64,000 bases of DNA from positions 50,223 through 114,222 of the forward strand of contig LNDO01000073.1 of assembly GCA_001465025.1 (NCBI GenBank). Direction: 5' to 3'. The notes under the pieces are model-generated. The model saw only the letters and a list, made by a program, of their open reading frames with translations, made no database searches and was not told where the DNA came from. The translations under genes and the position numbers were made by a program. This document shows positions 36,293 to 45,698 of the stretch, piece by piece. The first letter of the stretch is position 1; each line of letters begins with the position of its first letter. This stretch comes from Pseudomonas sp. Ga0074129. Its GTDB lineage: Bacteria; Pseudomonadota; Gammaproteobacteria; Pseudomonadales; Pseudomonadaceae.

Positions 36293-36407
36293 CAGCGCCG
36301 CACAGGGTCGCTTTACGACGGCCGACAATGTGCAGGCATCAAGCAACAGGACAGCGGGCGACGTGAGCTTTATACTTTCGCGCCCGTTTTACCTACAGGA
36401 TCGCCCC

Positions 36408-36818
36408 ATGGCCAACACCCACATCGACCATCACCTCGCGCTGCTGCAACAACTGCGCACCATTCTGGTAGCCCTCGGTGAGGCTGAGCAGATTCTCGAT
36501 GACAGCCACGCCATGTACCTCGAGCGCTATGACGAACTGCTCAGCGACCTGCCCAACGACCCGGAAGCCAGCCTCTACCTGGGCCAGGACCTGATCAGCC
36601 AGATTTTCCAGCGTTACCCGCAAATCGCCCATCTGGTACCACGTGACCTGCTGTGGTTCTTTGGCGGTGACTGCCTGCACTTTATGCCCGACGAAGAAAT
36701 CGAGATGTATCAGGCCCTCGAAGAACGCCGTTTTTACGCAAACGAAAACGATGAGCCCTTCGACTGGAACCAGGAAAAAAAGCTGCTGGCCCTGCCCGCC
36801 CACGGCGGTACGCACTAA
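36408..36818 (+). CDS. PA2817-like small conserved protein
   Basis: A 136-residue acidic cytoplasmic protein of unknown function. It starts MANTHIDHHLALLQQLRTIL; the middle has YDELLSDLPNDPEASLYLGQDLISQIF and the C-terminal part the aromatic segment LVPRDLLWFFGGDCLHFMPDEEI. It resembles what I recall as the PA2817 family, which also follows a fadE gene. The start at 36408 is preferred because the frame upstream shows no coding character. A terminator follows at once. Confidence 0.78.
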   Translation: MANTHIDHHLALLQQLRTILVALGEAEQILDDSHAMYLERYDELLSDLPNDPEASLYLGQDLISQIFQRYPQIAHLVPRDLLWFFGGDCLHFMPDEEIEMYQALEERRFYANENDEPFDWNQEKKLLALPAHGGTH

Positions 36819-36835
36819 CAACGGCGCCAATAGAC

Positions 36836-36870
36836 AAAAAGCCCGCACGGCATAACCGGCGGGCTTTTTT
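36836..36870 (+). terminator. Intrinsic terminator of the PA2817-like gene
   Basis: GCCCGC and GCGGGC form a stem with a 12-base loop, flanked by A5 and T6, 18 bases after the stop codon. Confidence 0.85.
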
Positions 36871-36895
36871 ACAGGCTGCAAAAAATACACAAACA

Positions 36896-36924
36896 AAAAC
36901 GCCGCTCAATGAGCGGCGTTTTTG
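36896..36924 (-). terminator. Terminator of the Gly/Glu tRNA array
   Basis: AAAAACGCCGCT, a five-base loop and AGCGGCGTTTTT. Read on the minus strand it lies 20 bases after the last tRNA. Confidence 0.85.
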
Positions 36925-36943
36925 TGACTTTCACTACTAAATA

Positions 36944-37019
<76 letters not shown>

Positions 37020-37039
37020 AATGCAACTTGGTACAAAAA

Positions 37040-37115
37040 TGGCGTCCCCTAGGGGACTCGAACCCCTGTTACCGCCGTGAAAGGGCGGTGTCCTAGGCCA
37101 CTAGACGAAGGGGAC
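37040..37115 (-). tRNA. tRNA-Glu(TTC), second copy
   Basis: A 76-nt tRNA on the minus strand with encoded CCA. The acceptor GTCCCCT pairs with AGGGGAC and the anticodon loop is CTTTCAC (TTC). The same sequence is repeated at 37264-37339. Confidence 0.96.
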
Positions 37116-37159
37116 CTTGGAACTTGTGAAACCTTGCAATTGCAAGACTTCTTAAAATC

Positions 37160-37235
<76 letters not shown>

Positions 37236-37263
37236 TTGTAACAAACGCACTTCATTAAAGAAG

Positions 37264-37339
37264 TGGCGTCCCCTAGGGGACTCGAACCCCTGTTACCGCC
37301 GTGAAAGGGCGGTGTCCTAGGCCACTAGACGAAGGGGAC
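37264..37339 (-). tRNA. tRNA-Glu(TTC), first copy
   Basis: A 76-nt tRNA with CCA and anticodon TTC, first gene of the array, about 68 bases downstream of the predicted transcription start. Same sequence as the copy at 37040-37115. Confidence 0.96.
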
Positions 37340-37406
37340 GCTGCCCGGAAGCAAAACTTCTTTCCGGCTTCGAGGCGTTTTACCGTGTGGCTTTGCGCTT
37401 CGAAGT

Positions 37407-37442
37407 GGCGCGCATTCTATGGAGCCTTTGAGGACTCGTCAA
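37407..37442 (-). promoter_or_regulatory. Promoter of the Gly/Glu tRNA array
   Basis: On the minus strand TTGACG and TAGAAT are 17 bases apart, followed by the very GC-rich discriminator GCGCGCC. That combination is typical of stable-RNA promoters under stringent (ppGpp/DksA) control. Confidence 0.75.
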
Positions 37443-37561
37443 CCTCTGTGTAAAAAATTTTATAAATCAATGACTTCAGCCCCGAATGTGATGCAGCTCT
37501 ATCAGCCATCAGGCTAAGGCACTACACTCGGACGAAAAACCCGGTGACGAGAGGCTCCATC

Positions 37562-38332
37562 ATGTCCCCACTCGTGATTACCGTATTGATTGTGACAGGC
37601 ATCTTTGTATTGATTGCCATCGCCTACATCAATCATATGGTCGAGAAAAACAAACTGGAGAAATCCAGGCTAAAGGCTGACCTTGGCGATCGCCTGCGCC
37701 GCTGTGAAATTTTGTCCGAGACATTTCCCGGCCAACTCATGACACCGCCGCTCAAACAGTTGTTGAGCCGCCTGCAATTACTGTTCAGCGAACGCATACT
37801 GCCTCTCGACAAGGGCAACAGTTCCTTGCGCGCTCGGGTTGAGGAGTTACGCCTACTGCTCACTCAGGGCGACGCGATTGCTATCGAAAACCCACAGCAA
37901 CCTATTCTTAATGAGGTTAAGGCTAAAGAAGTGCGCTTCCAACTGGAAAGCCTGCACAGCCAACTGACCCGCTGCGCCAAAGACGGCATCCTCAATACCA
38001 ATGAAGCCAAGCATTGGCTCAAAGAAATTCGCACCATGCTGACCCAGGTGCACATCGAACTTTTCAGCAATATGGGGCAGCAAGCGCTGCAACAGAACCA
38101 GCCAGGCCAAGCCCGCCTAGCCTTTGAGCGCGGCGTGCAATACCTGCGTAAACAGCCGGACCCAACACAGTACAAAAACACCCTGAAGAAATTCGAAGAA
38201 CAACTCGCCAGGGCAAACGCCCTTGTGCTGGAAACCAGCAAACCCAGCCTCAACGAACCCAGCGAACTGGATGCAGGCCTAGAGTCCCTGGGTGGTGACA
38301 GCGAATGGAAAAAGAAAAACATTTATGACTGA
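37562..38332 (+). CDS. Membrane-anchored coiled-coil protein of unknown function
   Basis: A 256-residue protein with one N-terminal membrane segment (about residues 3-22, LVITVLIVTGIFVLIAIAYI) and a long charged, helical cytoplasmic part. The middle (QLTRCAKDGILNTNEAKHWLKEIRTMLTQVH) and the TPR-like stretch LFSNMGQQALQQNQPGQARLAFERGVQYLRKQ suggest protein-protein contacts. The ATG at 37562 is chosen; a start six codons upstream is possible. It is syntenic, from memory, with the PA2820 hypothetical gene, between the tRNA array and a GST gene. Function unknown. Confidence 0.78.
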   Translation: MSPLVITVLIVTGIFVLIAIAYINHMVEKNKLEKSRLKADLGDRLRRCEILSETFPGQLMTPPLKQLLSRLQLLFSERILPLDKGNSSLRARVEELRLLLTQGDAIAIENPQQPILNEVKAKEVRFQLESLHSQLTRCAKDGILNTNEAKHWLKEIRTMLTQVHIELFSNMGQQALQQNQPGQARLAFERGVQYLRKQPDPTQYKNTLKKFEEQLARANALVLETSKPSLNEPSELDAGLESLGGDSEWKKKNIYD

Positions 38333-38381
38333 CACGCAAGCACCTCGCTTGCGCACTGCAATTTAGCCTCGAGGAACATCC

Positions 38382-39044
38382 ATGAGCCTGACTGTTTACG
38401 GTGCCCCACTGTCGCCCTTCGTTCGTAAAGTCCGCTTGTTTCTAGCCGAGAAGGCTCTCGACTATCAGCTGGAAATCATCCTGCCTTTTGCTCAGCCAGC
38501 GTGGTTTAAAGACATCAGCCCGCTAGGCCGTATACCCGCACTTAAAGATGGTGACACCGGCCTCGCGGATTCCAGCGTTATCTGCCGCTACCTCAACGAC
38601 AAATACCCCGATGACGCGCAACTTCTGGGCCAGACCGCAGAGCAGCGCGCTCAGGTGAGCTGGCTGGAGAAATATGCCGATTACGAATTGGCGCCCCTGT
38701 GCACCTTCAGCGTATTTCGCAACCGCGCGCTGAAGCCCAGCATGGGCCAACCCTGCGATGAAGCCGCTGTGCAAAAGGCCCTGAACGAGCAGCTACCGCC
38801 CCACTTTGATTACCTGGAAAAAACCCTGGGTTCGACTCAATACCTAGTGGGTGAGCAACTGACCCTGGCCGATTTGGCCCTGGCCTGCCAACTGATCAAT
38901 ATGGAACACGGCGGTGAGCAACTCGATGCGCAACGCTGGCCGAGCCTGAGCGCGCACTATGCGCGAATCAAGGCGCGCGAATCCGTGCAAGGTGTTCTGC
39001 CGGGTGAGCAGAAGATGCTGGCCAAAATGTCTGGTAAAGCCTGA
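38382..39044 (+). CDS. Glutathione S-transferase
   Basis: A 220-residue GST. The N-terminal thioredoxin-like domain has the Ser-type start TVYGAPLSPFVRKVRLFLAEK, cis-Pro in LGRIPALKD and the glutathione-binding ADSSVICRYLND. The C-terminal helical domain has LTLADLALACQLIN. It lies beside a group of oxidative-damage repair genes (fRMsr, glutathione peroxidase, MsrB), which fits a detoxification role. The substrate is unknown. Confidence 0.92.
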   Translation: MSLTVYGAPLSPFVRKVRLFLAEKALDYQLEIILPFAQPAWFKDISPLGRIPALKDGDTGLADSSVICRYLNDKYPDDAQLLGQTAEQRAQVSWLEKYADYELAPLCTFSVFRNRALKPSMGQPCDEAAVQKALNEQLPPHFDYLEKTLGSTQYLVGEQLTLADLALACQLINMEHGGEQLDAQRWPSLSAHYARIKARESVQGVLPGEQKMLAKMSGKA

Positions 39045-39084
39045 TACAGCCGAATGAGCCTGGCAGCCCCAGGCTCATTCACAC

Positions 39085-39567
39085 TCAGCAGTCGGTCGAC
39101 TCAACAAACACCTGCACCAATTGCTCAATGCCGACTTGGTCTTCGGCGCTGAAGCGTCCACGCGTTGGGCTGTCGAGGTCCAACACACCGAACAACCGGT
39201 CGTCCTTGAACAGCGGAATAACCAATTCGCTGTTTGATGCGCTATCGCAGGCAATATGCCCAGCAAAGGCGTGCACATCCTCAACCCGTTGTACTTGCCC
39301 GCTGGCGGCTGCGGTGCCACACACACCACGCCCGAACGGAATCCGTACGCACGCCACCTGGCCTTGAAAAGGCCCCAGCACCAGTTCATCGCCACGCACC
39401 AGGTAAAACCCGGCCCAATTCAGATCATCCAATTGGTGAAACAGAAACGCTGAAAACTGTGCCGCATTCGCTACAAAGTCGCGTTCACCCGCCAGTAAGG
39501 CCTGCAACTGCGCCCGCAGTAACGGATAACCTTCAAGGCCCTGCCCGCTCCCATTCAGGTCAATCAT
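39085..39567 (-). CDS. GAF-type free methionine-(R)-sulfoxide reductase
   Basis: A 160-residue single GAF domain of the fRMsr family, which reduces free Met-(R)-sulfoxide to Met using thioredoxin. The three family cysteines are present: C73 (VACVRIPFGRG), C83 (GVCGTAAA) and C107 (HIACDSASNSELV), with GAGFYL-like NWAGFYLVRGDELVLGPFQG before them. The protein is cytoplasmic. It overlaps the upstream ATPase gene by eight bases. MsrB and glutathione peroxidase lie within 5 kb, so the neighbourhood repairs oxidised methionine in both free and protein forms. Confidence 0.85.
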   Translation of the reverse strand: MIDLNGSGQGLEGYPLLRAQLQALLAGERDFVANAAQFSAFLFHQLDDLNWAGFYLVRGDELVLGPFQGQVACVRIPFGRGVCGTAAASGQVQRVEDVHAFAGHIACDSASNSELVIPLFKDDRLFGVLDLDSPTRGRFSAEDQVGIEQLVQVFVESTDC

Positions 39568-40453
39568 GGGTCTGACTCAGCAGTTGCAGCCCGACCCAAT
39601 CACGGGCGAACTGGTAGGCGCAACGGCCATTGCGATTGCCGCGCCCCAGCGCCCAGCGGATAGCCGCTTTTTCCAGCTCTTCGTGCCATTGCCAATCCAA
39701 CCCGGACTGCGCGGCATGCACACCCACCCAATGTTTGACCACATCGAGAAAGTGCGCCTGAGTGAAGGGATAGAACGACAGCCACAGACCAAACCGGTCG
39801 GACAGCGCAATTTTGTCTTCTACCGCTTCGTTGGGATGCAACTCGCCGTCCACACGTTGCCAGTTTTCGTTATCGGTTTGCTTCTCCGGCAGCAGATGCC
39901 GGCGATTGGAGGTGGCATACAGCAGCACATTGTCTGGCGCACGCTCCAGCGAGCCATCAAGCACGGTCTTGAGCATGCGGTAATCGCCCTCACCCGCCTC
40001 AAATGAGAGGTCATCACAAAACAAGACGAAACGCTGTGGCCACTCGCTCAACAGTTCGACGATGCGTGGCAGATCCGCCAGATGATCACGTTCAATTTCG
40101 ATCAAGCGCAGCCCTTGCGGCGCATGCTCAGCCAGCAGCGCCCGCACTAGCGATGACTTGCCCGTGCCGCGCGCACCCCAAAGCAAAGCATGATTAGCCG
40201 GCAAACCCTGCATAAATTGCTGCGTATTGCGCGCTAACTGAGCACGCTGGCGGTCGACACCAATCAGATCGCTCAATTGCATGTCCAAGCTAACCTTGAG
40301 CGGCAACAAATACCCACGATGCCCCTCACGGACCCAGCGCGCCGCCAGCGTCTGCTGCCAGTCAACCGGCACGCTAAGGGCGGGCAATAGAGGTTCAAGG
40401 CGGGTCAGTACAGCATCAGCACGCAATAAAAAATCACTTAAACGCGAATCCAC
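39560..40453 (-). CDS. DUF815-type AAA ATPase
   Basis: A 297-residue cytoplasmic ATPase of the DUF815 family. Walker A is WGARGTGKSSLVRALL, Walker B is FVLFCDDLSFE, sensor 1 is LLYATSNRRHLLP and an arginine region follows (ALSDRFGLWLSF). An N-terminal helical domain (about residues 1-80) precedes the AAA core. The cellular role of the family is not established. It is translationally linked to the GAF-type reductase by an eight-base overlap and divergent from sagS by 99 bases. Confidence 0.85.
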   Translation of the reverse strand: MDSRLSDFLLRADAVLTRLEPLLPALSVPVDWQQTLAARWVREGHRGYLLPLKVSLDMQLSDLIGVDRQRAQLARNTQQFMQGLPANHALLWGARGTGKSSLVRALLAEHAPQGLRLIEIERDHLADLPRIVELLSEWPQRFVLFCDDLSFEAGEGDYRMLKTVLDGSLERAPDNVLLYATSNRRHLLPEKQTDNENWQRVDGELHPNEAVEDKIALSDRFGLWLSFYPFTQAHFLDVVKHWVGVHAAQSGLDWQWHEELEKAAIRWALGRGNRNGRCAYQFARDWVGLQLLSQTHD

Positions 40454-40552
40454 AACACACTCCTAAGCTTTCTGGCAGCTTGAGTACTGCCGTGCAGTAA
40501 ATCAGTTGGGCTATGCTTGGCAGGCAATTAAAACTGAGAACTGCCAGCCAAT

Positions 40553-42865
40553 ATGGATATAGCGCTAACCCAACGTCTGTCATTCAAACAGGCCGGTTTG
40601 ACCGTTTTGGTTGCCTTCATCCTCGGCACGGTGCTCAGCTTGATTCAGGTGGGCATCGATTATGCCAGCGAAGATGAGGCCATCGATCGCGAGATCAACG
40701 CCTTGATGGAAATCAGCCATAACCCGGCTGCTCGCATCGCCTACAACATTGATGCCGAATTGGCGCAGGAATTGGTACTCGGCCTTTTGCGATCGCCGGC
40801 GGTGATCAGCGCGCAAATTGTCGACAATAACCAGATGACCTTGGCCAGCGTCAGCCGCCCGCCCTTGGAAAGTCGCTACCGAGTGCTGAGCGATTTTATG
40901 TTTGGCGAGCGCCGCTATTTCGTAACAGATCTGTTTGTCAGCCACTCACCCAAAGAAGCCCTTGGCAGGCTGAGCCTTGAAGTGGACACCTATGCCTTTG
41001 GCAGCCACTTTCTTAACCGTTCACTGCTCACCCTGGGAACCGGTTTTGCCCGGAGCCTGCTGCTGTCACTGATTTTGTTGGTCATGTTCTATTTCATGCT
41101 GACCAAGCCACTGACTGGGGTTATCCGCGCCCTCAGTGAGCGTGACCTGCGCAGCCCTGATAATACCAAGCTGCCCTACCCACCCAATCACGAGCGCGAC
41201 GAAATCGGCGTATTGGTTGACGTGACCAATCGCCAATTGAGCAGCATTGCCAGCGAGATCCAGCAGCGTCAGCAAGCCGAAGAGCGCTTGACCCGCTATT
41301 TGGCAGAGCTGGAAAGCATGATTTCAGCGCGTACCGAACAGCTTGAAGCGGCTAATAGTCGCCTGCTCGACTCTAACCGCGAACTCGAACAGGCCAAGCG
41401 TACGGCGCTGGACATGGCTCAAGCACGCTCGGCTTTTCTCGCCAACATGAGCCACGAGATACGCACACCACTCAATGGCCTGCTAGGGATGCTCGCGCTG
41501 TCACTTGACGGCCCCCTGAATAACGAGCAACGCCAACAACTCTCCATTGCCCACGAATCCGGCAAGGTCTTGGTGGAACTGCTCAACGACATTCTTGACC
41601 TGTCTAAGTTTGAAGCCGGTCAACTGGAGCTTGAACTGATTCCCTTTGACCTCGGCAGCCTGGTTGAAGAAACGGCCAACCTGCTTTCGCAAAACGCTGC
41701 ACCCGGCGTGGAGTTGACCTGCCTGATTGACCCGCAACTGCCCAGCCAATTTCTCGGCGACCCCACACGGGTACGGCAGATTGTCAGCAACCTGCTGTCC
41801 AACGCCTTGAAGTTCACCCGTTTTGGCCGCGTGGATGTCAGCGTTAAAACTCAAGCCAACGGCGTCAATATCGTGGTGCGTGACACCGGCATAGGCATTG
41901 CTCAAGAAGCCCAAACGCGTATTTTTCACCCTTTTGCTCAGGCCGGGGTGGGCATTACGCGCCAATTTGGCGGCACAGGTTTAGGCCTGGCGCTGACACG
42001 CCGCTTGTGTGAAGCCATGCACGGTAAACTCAGCCTGGAAACCCGCGAGGGTTTTGGCAGCACCTTCTTTGTCGAACTGCCCTTGGCGGCGCAAGCGGGC
42101 GCAGCTCAGACAACACGATTGCAAGGCCGAATCATCGGACTAAGCCCCGCCAGCTCAGGACTCAGCGCCCAATTGGCAAGTCTGCTGCCAAGCTGGGGCT
42201 TGGATTACCACCACCTCGACGCTGACAGTTCACTGAACGCGATCGACGCTGACCTGCTAATCACGGACTGCCCGCAACGCCTGAATGACGTGCGCCAAAC
42301 TTCAAACATACCCATTCTGCTGATCAGCACCTACGGCAACTTCCTCAGCCATCAAGACGTAGAGCGCCTGGCACCTGCCGAACAGTTGGCACGGCCGCTG
42401 TCACGCCAAGCCTTGCTCAACGCGCTGCGTCACGTGCTGAATCACGAACAACCTGTTGCCCATGCCACAGAAAAAAACCCACCGCGCAGCCACCAGGCGC
42501 GGGTTTTATTGGTCGAGGACAACCCGGTTAATCAACTGGTGGCCAAAGGCATGTTGGGCAAGCTGGGATTTGATGTCTTGCTGGCCAATCACGGCGCAGA
42601 AGCCCTTACCCTGCTGGAAACCCAGCAGGTCGATCTGGTGCTGATGGACTGCAACATGCCCGTTATGAATGGCTATGAAACCACTCGGCGCATCCGGCAA
42701 AAAGAAGCCATCGCCAAGCTGCCGATCATCGCTCTTACCGCCAATGCATTGGCCGATGAGCGTGATCGGTGTCGAGCAGCGGGCATGGATGATTACCTAG
42801 CCAAACCGTTTCGCAAGGAAGAACTGGCCGCCCTGCTGGATCAGTGGTTGGGCAGCGTTAACTGA
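40553..42865 (+). CDS. sagS: SagS-like hybrid sensor histidine kinase
   Basis: A 770-residue membrane hybrid kinase. Domains: a first membrane segment (about residues 16-36), an HmsP-like periplasmic sensor domain (about 40-160), a second segment (about 165-190), HAMP/linker coiled coil (190-285), the phosphoacceptor H301 in [15 protein letters not shown], the ATPase domain ([26 protein letters not shown]; about 340-515) and a C-terminal receiver with D699 in [12 protein letters not shown]. In P. aeruginosa SagS directs the switch from attachment to biofilm growth; the same neighbours support orthology. Its 3' end overlaps the convergent ospR gene by 25 bases. Confidence 0.9.
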   Translation: MDIALTQRLSFKQAGLTVLVAFILGTVLSLIQVGIDYASEDEAIDREINALMEISHNPAARIAYNIDAELAQELVLGLLRSPAVISAQIVDNNQMTLASVSRPPLESRYRVLSDFMFGERRYFVTDLFVSHSPKEALGRLSLEVDTYAFGSHFLNRSLLTLGTGFARSLLLSLILLVMFYFMLTKPLTGVIRALSERDLRSPDNTKLPYPPNHERDEIGVLVDVTNRQLSSIASEIQQRQQAEERLTRYLAELESMISARTEQLEAANSRLLDSNRELEQAKRTALDMAQARSAFLANMSHEIRTPLNGLLGMLALSLDGPLNNEQRQQLSIAHESGKVLVELLNDILDLSKFEAGQLELELIPFDLGSLVEETANLLSQNAAPGVELTCLIDPQLPSQFLGDPTRVRQIVSNLLSNALKFTRFGRVDVSVKTQANGVNIVVRDTGIGIAQEAQTRIFHPFAQAGVGITRQFGGTGLGLALTRRLCEAMHGKLSLETREGFGSTFFVELPLAAQAGAAQTTRLQGRIIGLSPASSGLSAQLASLLPSWGLDYHHLDADSSLNAIDADLLITDCPQRLNDVRQTSNIPILLISTYGNFLSHQDVERLAPAEQLARPLSRQALLNALRHVLNHEQPVAHATEKNPPRSHQARVLLVEDNPVNQLVAKGMLGKLGFDVLLANHGAEALTLLETQQVDLVLMDCNMPVMNGYETTRRIRQKEAIAKLPIIALTANALADERDRCRAAGMDDYLAKPFRKEELAALLDQWLGSVN

Positions 42866-43317
42866 TTGAGCAACCCACCGAGTTGGTTGCGCAGCGCGAC
42901 CAGTTCATTCAAATCGACGCCATGCTGACACAGCAACGCGTGCTGCAACGCAGGCACCTGCTCACGCATGACCCAGCCTGTGTCGGTCAATGCCAAATGC
43001 ACTTCACGCTCGTCACTGGCCGCACGCCTGCGCCGCACCAAACCCTGTGTTTCCAGGCGTTTGAGCAAGGGCGTCAACGTGCCGGAATCCAGCAGCAAAC
43101 GCTCGCCGAGCGCCTTAACCGTCGGCAGTTCTGGTGGTTTTAGCTGCCACTCCCACAACACCAACATCACGAGGTATTGCGGATAGGTCAGGCCGAGCTG
43201 ATCGAGCATAGGCTTGTAGCCGCGAATCACCGCCCGCGAGGCGGCATACAGCTTGAAACACAGCTGGTTATCCAGCTGCAGGGCGTCTTCCTCTGTCAGC
43301 GGCTTGCTTTGGCTCAT
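42841..43317 (-). CDS. ospR: OspR-type MarR regulator (thiol peroxide sensor)
   Basis: A 158-residue MarR/OhrR-type repressor. The conserved sensing Cys is C20 in [22 protein letters not shown] and a second Cys is C129 ([10 protein letters not shown]), matching two-Cys OspR/OhrR proteins. The wing-helix region is [27 protein letters not shown]. On oxidation it should release its operator. It overlaps the glutathione peroxidase stop codon by four bases and would be cotranscribed with it; a perfect 34-bp palindrome upstream of that gene is the likely operator. In P. aeruginosa OspR controls the adjacent peroxidase and pigment production. Confidence 0.9.
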   Translation of the reverse strand: MSQSKPLTEEDALQLDNQLCFKLYAASRAVIRGYKPMLDQLGLTYPQYLVMLVLWEWQLKPPELPTVKALGERLLLDSGTLTPLLKRLETQGLVRRRRAASDEREVHLALTDTGWVMREQVPALQHALLCQHGVDLNELVALRNQLGGLLNQLTLPNH

Positions 43318-43799
43318 TGCAGCAACGCTTCGATCTCGGCAGTTAAATCTTCAGGCTTGGTGGTTGGGGCAAAACGCTTGACCACCTGGCCATCGGCACT
43401 CAGCAAAAACTTGGTGAAGTTCCACTTAATGCCTTGGCTACCGAGCAGACCCGGCGCGCTCTTCTTCAGTGTGACAAACAGCGGGTGAGCATCGCTGCCA
43501 TTCACATCGACCTTTTTGAACAGCGGAAAAGTCACCCCAAAGTTCAGCTCGCAAAACTCGCTGATGGCGCCTTCATCACCCGGCTCCTGCTTACCAAACT
43601 GGTTGCAGGGGAAGCCCAGCACCACCAAGCCTTGATCCTTGTAGGCCTGCCAGACGTTCTCCAACCCCTTGTACTGCGGAGTAAAGCCACACTTGCTCGC
43701 GGTATTTACCACCAACACAGCCTTGCCGCCAAAGTCGGCCAAGGTTTTCTGCTCACCGTTAATGGTCGTGACTGGGATGTCGAAAAGATCGTTACTCAT
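43314..43799 (-). CDS. Glutathione peroxidase (BtuE/GPx family)
   Basis: A 161-residue thiol peroxidase reducing organic or hydrogen peroxides. The peroxidatic residue is C37 in NTASKCGFTPQYKGLE; the catalytic Gln is in FPCNQFGKQEPG and the Trp/Asn in IKWNFTKFLL. There is no signal peptide, so it is cytoplasmic and probably uses thioredoxin or glutathione. It starts 41 bases downstream of the large palindrome and is coupled to ospR by a four-base overlap. Confidence 0.93.
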   Translation of the reverse strand: MSNDLFDIPVTTINGEQKTLADFGGKAVLVVNTASKCGFTPQYKGLENVWQAYKDQGLVVLGFPCNQFGKQEPGDEGAISEFCELNFGVTFPLFKKVDVNGSDAHPLFVTLKKSAPGLLGSQGIKWNFTKFLLSADGQVVKRFAPTTKPEDLTAEIEALLQ

Positions 43800-43839
43800 G
43801 CGCCTGGCCTCACGTGAATGGAAGTGGCGACCACAATAA

Positions 43840-43873
43840 CGAGCAATTAAATTGCATGCAATTTAATTGCTCG
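43840..43873. promoter_or_regulatory. 34-bp perfect palindrome, OspR/OhrR-type operator
   Basis: CGAGCAATTAAATTGCA is followed directly by its exact reverse complement. Each half holds GCAATTAAATTGC, itself nearly symmetrical and like the OhrR box core. It lies between msrB and the glutathione peroxidase gene. Confidence 0.75.
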
Positions 43874-43910
43874 AAAATAAGGCTCGTGGATGACGAGCCT
43901 TAGTTAAATG

Positions 43911-44306
43911 TTATGCACGCGGCACAAGATTGAGTGACGCGGAGTTGATGCAATAACGCAGCCCGGTCGGCACAGGTCCATCCGGAAAGACATGCCCTAA
44001 ATGCGCGTCGCATTTGGCGCACTTCACTTCAATGCGGTGCATGCCGTGACTGAAGTCGTCCACACTGGCAATCACCTCCCCGCTAACCGGCTGAAAGTAG
44101 CTGGGCCAACCGCTGCCGGAATCGTATTTGGCATCCGAATCGAACAGCGCCGTTTGGCAACACGCACAGTGGTAAATGCCTGGCACTTTACTGTCGTGAT
44201 ACTGGCCACTGAAGGCCCGCTCTGTGCCGCCCAGCCGACAAATATGAAACTGCTCATCGGAAAGCGTTTCACGCCAGGCTTCCAACGGTTTTTCCAACTT
44301 GTCCAC
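43911..44306 (-). CDS. msrB: Peptide-methionine (R)-S-oxide reductase MsrB
   Basis: A 131-residue cytoplasmic enzyme that repairs Met-(R)-sulfoxide in proteins. The two zinc CxxC pairs are CACC and CAKC, the catalytic Cys is in [11 protein letters not shown], and the family stretch [12 protein letters not shown] is intact. The GTG at 44306 is preferred because GGAGGT precedes it at six bases; a longer frame upstream would include a terminator hairpin. It is upstream of the glutathione peroxidase and ospR genes, separated by 111 bases with the palindrome. Confidence 0.92.
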   Translation of the reverse strand: MDKLEKPLEAWRETLSDEQFHICRLGGTERAFSGQYHDSKVPGIYHCACCQTALFDSDAKYDSGSGWPSYFQPVSGEVIASVDDFSHGMHRIEVKCAKCDAHLGHVFPDGPVPTGLRYCINSASLNLVPRA

Positions 44307-44324
44307 AGCAGACCTCCCAAGGAT

Positions 44325-44361
44325 AAAAAAGCCCGACCAGTACCTTTGCCAAGATCGGGCT
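44325..44361 (-). terminator. Terminator-like hairpin in the msrB leader
   Basis: On the minus strand AGCCCGA and TCGGGCT form a seven-base stem with an 18-base loop followed by TTTTTT, ending 8 bases before the GGAGGT of msrB. No minus-strand gene precedes it, so it may be an attenuator or end a small RNA. Confidence 0.55.
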
Positions 44362-44474
44362 GCCACGTATGATTCGACCCCAGTCTGTCACCGGCGTCCT
44401 CCCCTGCCAAGACTCAGCCTGTTCGCTCATTTTGCAGGGTCATTCAGCGACGTTCACCATTCGGGATCTTTTAC

Positions 44475-45686
44475 ATGCAGTTCAGCAAATCGAACAAGCT
44501 TGCCAACGTCTGCTATGACATCCGCGGGCCCGTGTTCAAGCACGCCAAGCGCCTGGAAGAGGAAGGCCACCGCATCCTCAAGCTGAACATTGGCAACCCG
44601 GCCCCGTTCGGTTTCGAAGCGCCTGAAGAAATTCTGCAGGACGTGATCCGTAATCTGCCGACCGCACAAGGTTACAGCGACTCCAAAGGCCTATTCAGCG
44701 CCCGTAAAGCCGTCATGCAGTACTACCAGCAGAAGCAGGTAGAAGGCGTCACCATTGAAGACATCTACTTGGGCAACGGTGTGTCCGAGCTGATTGTGAT
44801 GGCCATGCAGGCGCTGCTTAACAACGGCGACGAAGTGCTGATCCCGGCTCCGGACTATCCACTGTGGACCGCCTCCGTCGCGCTGTCTGGCGGTAAACCG
44901 GTGCACTACCTGTGTGATGAGCAGGCTGGCTGGTTCCCTGATATCGCCGACATGCGCGCGAAAATCACGCCGAACACCAAAGCCTTGGTGCTGATTAACC
45001 CGAACAACCCGACCGGCGCGGTGTACTCCAAAGAAGTGCTGATGGACATCGTCGAACTGGCGCGTCAGCACAACCTGGTGCTGTTCTCCGACGAGATCTA
45101 CGACAAGATCCTCTACGACGAAGCCCAACACATCTCCACCGCCTCACTGGCCCCAGACGTTTTGTGCCTGACCTTCAATGGCCTGTCGAAGTCTTATCGG
45201 GTCGCGGGCTTCCGCTCCGGCTGGGTGGCCATTTCCGGCCCTAAACACCGCGCGCAGAGCTACATCGAAGGCCTCGACATTCTGGCCAACATGCGCCTGT
45301 GCGCCAACGTGCCCAGCCAGCATGCCATTCAGACCGCGCTGGGCGGCTACCAAAGCATCAATGATCTGGTGTTGCCCAACGGCCGTCTGCTGGAGCAACG
45401 CAACCGTACGTGGGAGTTGCTCAACAACATCCCTGGCGTGAGCTGCGTCAAGCCGATGGGCGCCCTGTATGCCTTCCCCAAGATCGACCCGAAAGTCTGC
45501 CCGATCCATAACGATGAGAAATTCGTGCTGGACCTGCTCCTCTCGGAAAAACTGCTGATTGTGCAAGGCACAGCGTTTAACTGGCCGTGGCCGGATCACT
45601 TCCGCGTGGTCACGCTGCCGCGTGTGGATGAGCTGGAAATGGCCATCGGCCGCATCGGCAACTTCCTTAAAACCTATCAACAGTAA
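44475..45686 (+). CDS. alaA: AlaA-type glutamate-pyruvate aminotransferase
   Basis: A 403-residue PLP enzyme making alanine from pyruvate and glutamate. The order and motifs match AlaA (YfbQ): MQFSKSNKLANVCYDIRGPV, LNIGNPAPFGFEAPEEIL, YSDSKGLFSARKAV, LINPNNPTGAVYSKEVL, DEIYDKILYDEA and the PLP lysine in FNGLSKSYRVAGFRSGW. It is cytoplasmic and probably cotranscribed with the SDR and small gene that follow (12-base gap). It is divergent from msrB. Confidence 0.93.
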   Translation: MQFSKSNKLANVCYDIRGPVFKHAKRLEEEGHRILKLNIGNPAPFGFEAPEEILQDVIRNLPTAQGYSDSKGLFSARKAVMQYYQQKQVEGVTIEDIYLGNGVSELIVMAMQALLNNGDEVLIPAPDYPLWTASVALSGGKPVHYLCDEQAGWFPDIADMRAKITPNTKALVLINPNNPTGAVYSKEVLMDIVELARQHNLVLFSDEIYDKILYDEAQHISTASLAPDVLCLTFNGLSKSYRVAGFRSGWVAISGPKHRAQSYIEGLDILANMRLCANVPSQHAIQTALGGYQSINDLVLPNGRLLEQRNRTWELLNNIPGVSCVKPMGALYAFPKIDPKVCPIHNDEKFVLDLLLSEKLLIVQGTAFNWPWPDHFRVVTLPRVDELEMAIGRIGNFLKTYQQ

Positions 45687-45698
45687 GCGGAGCGCAGC

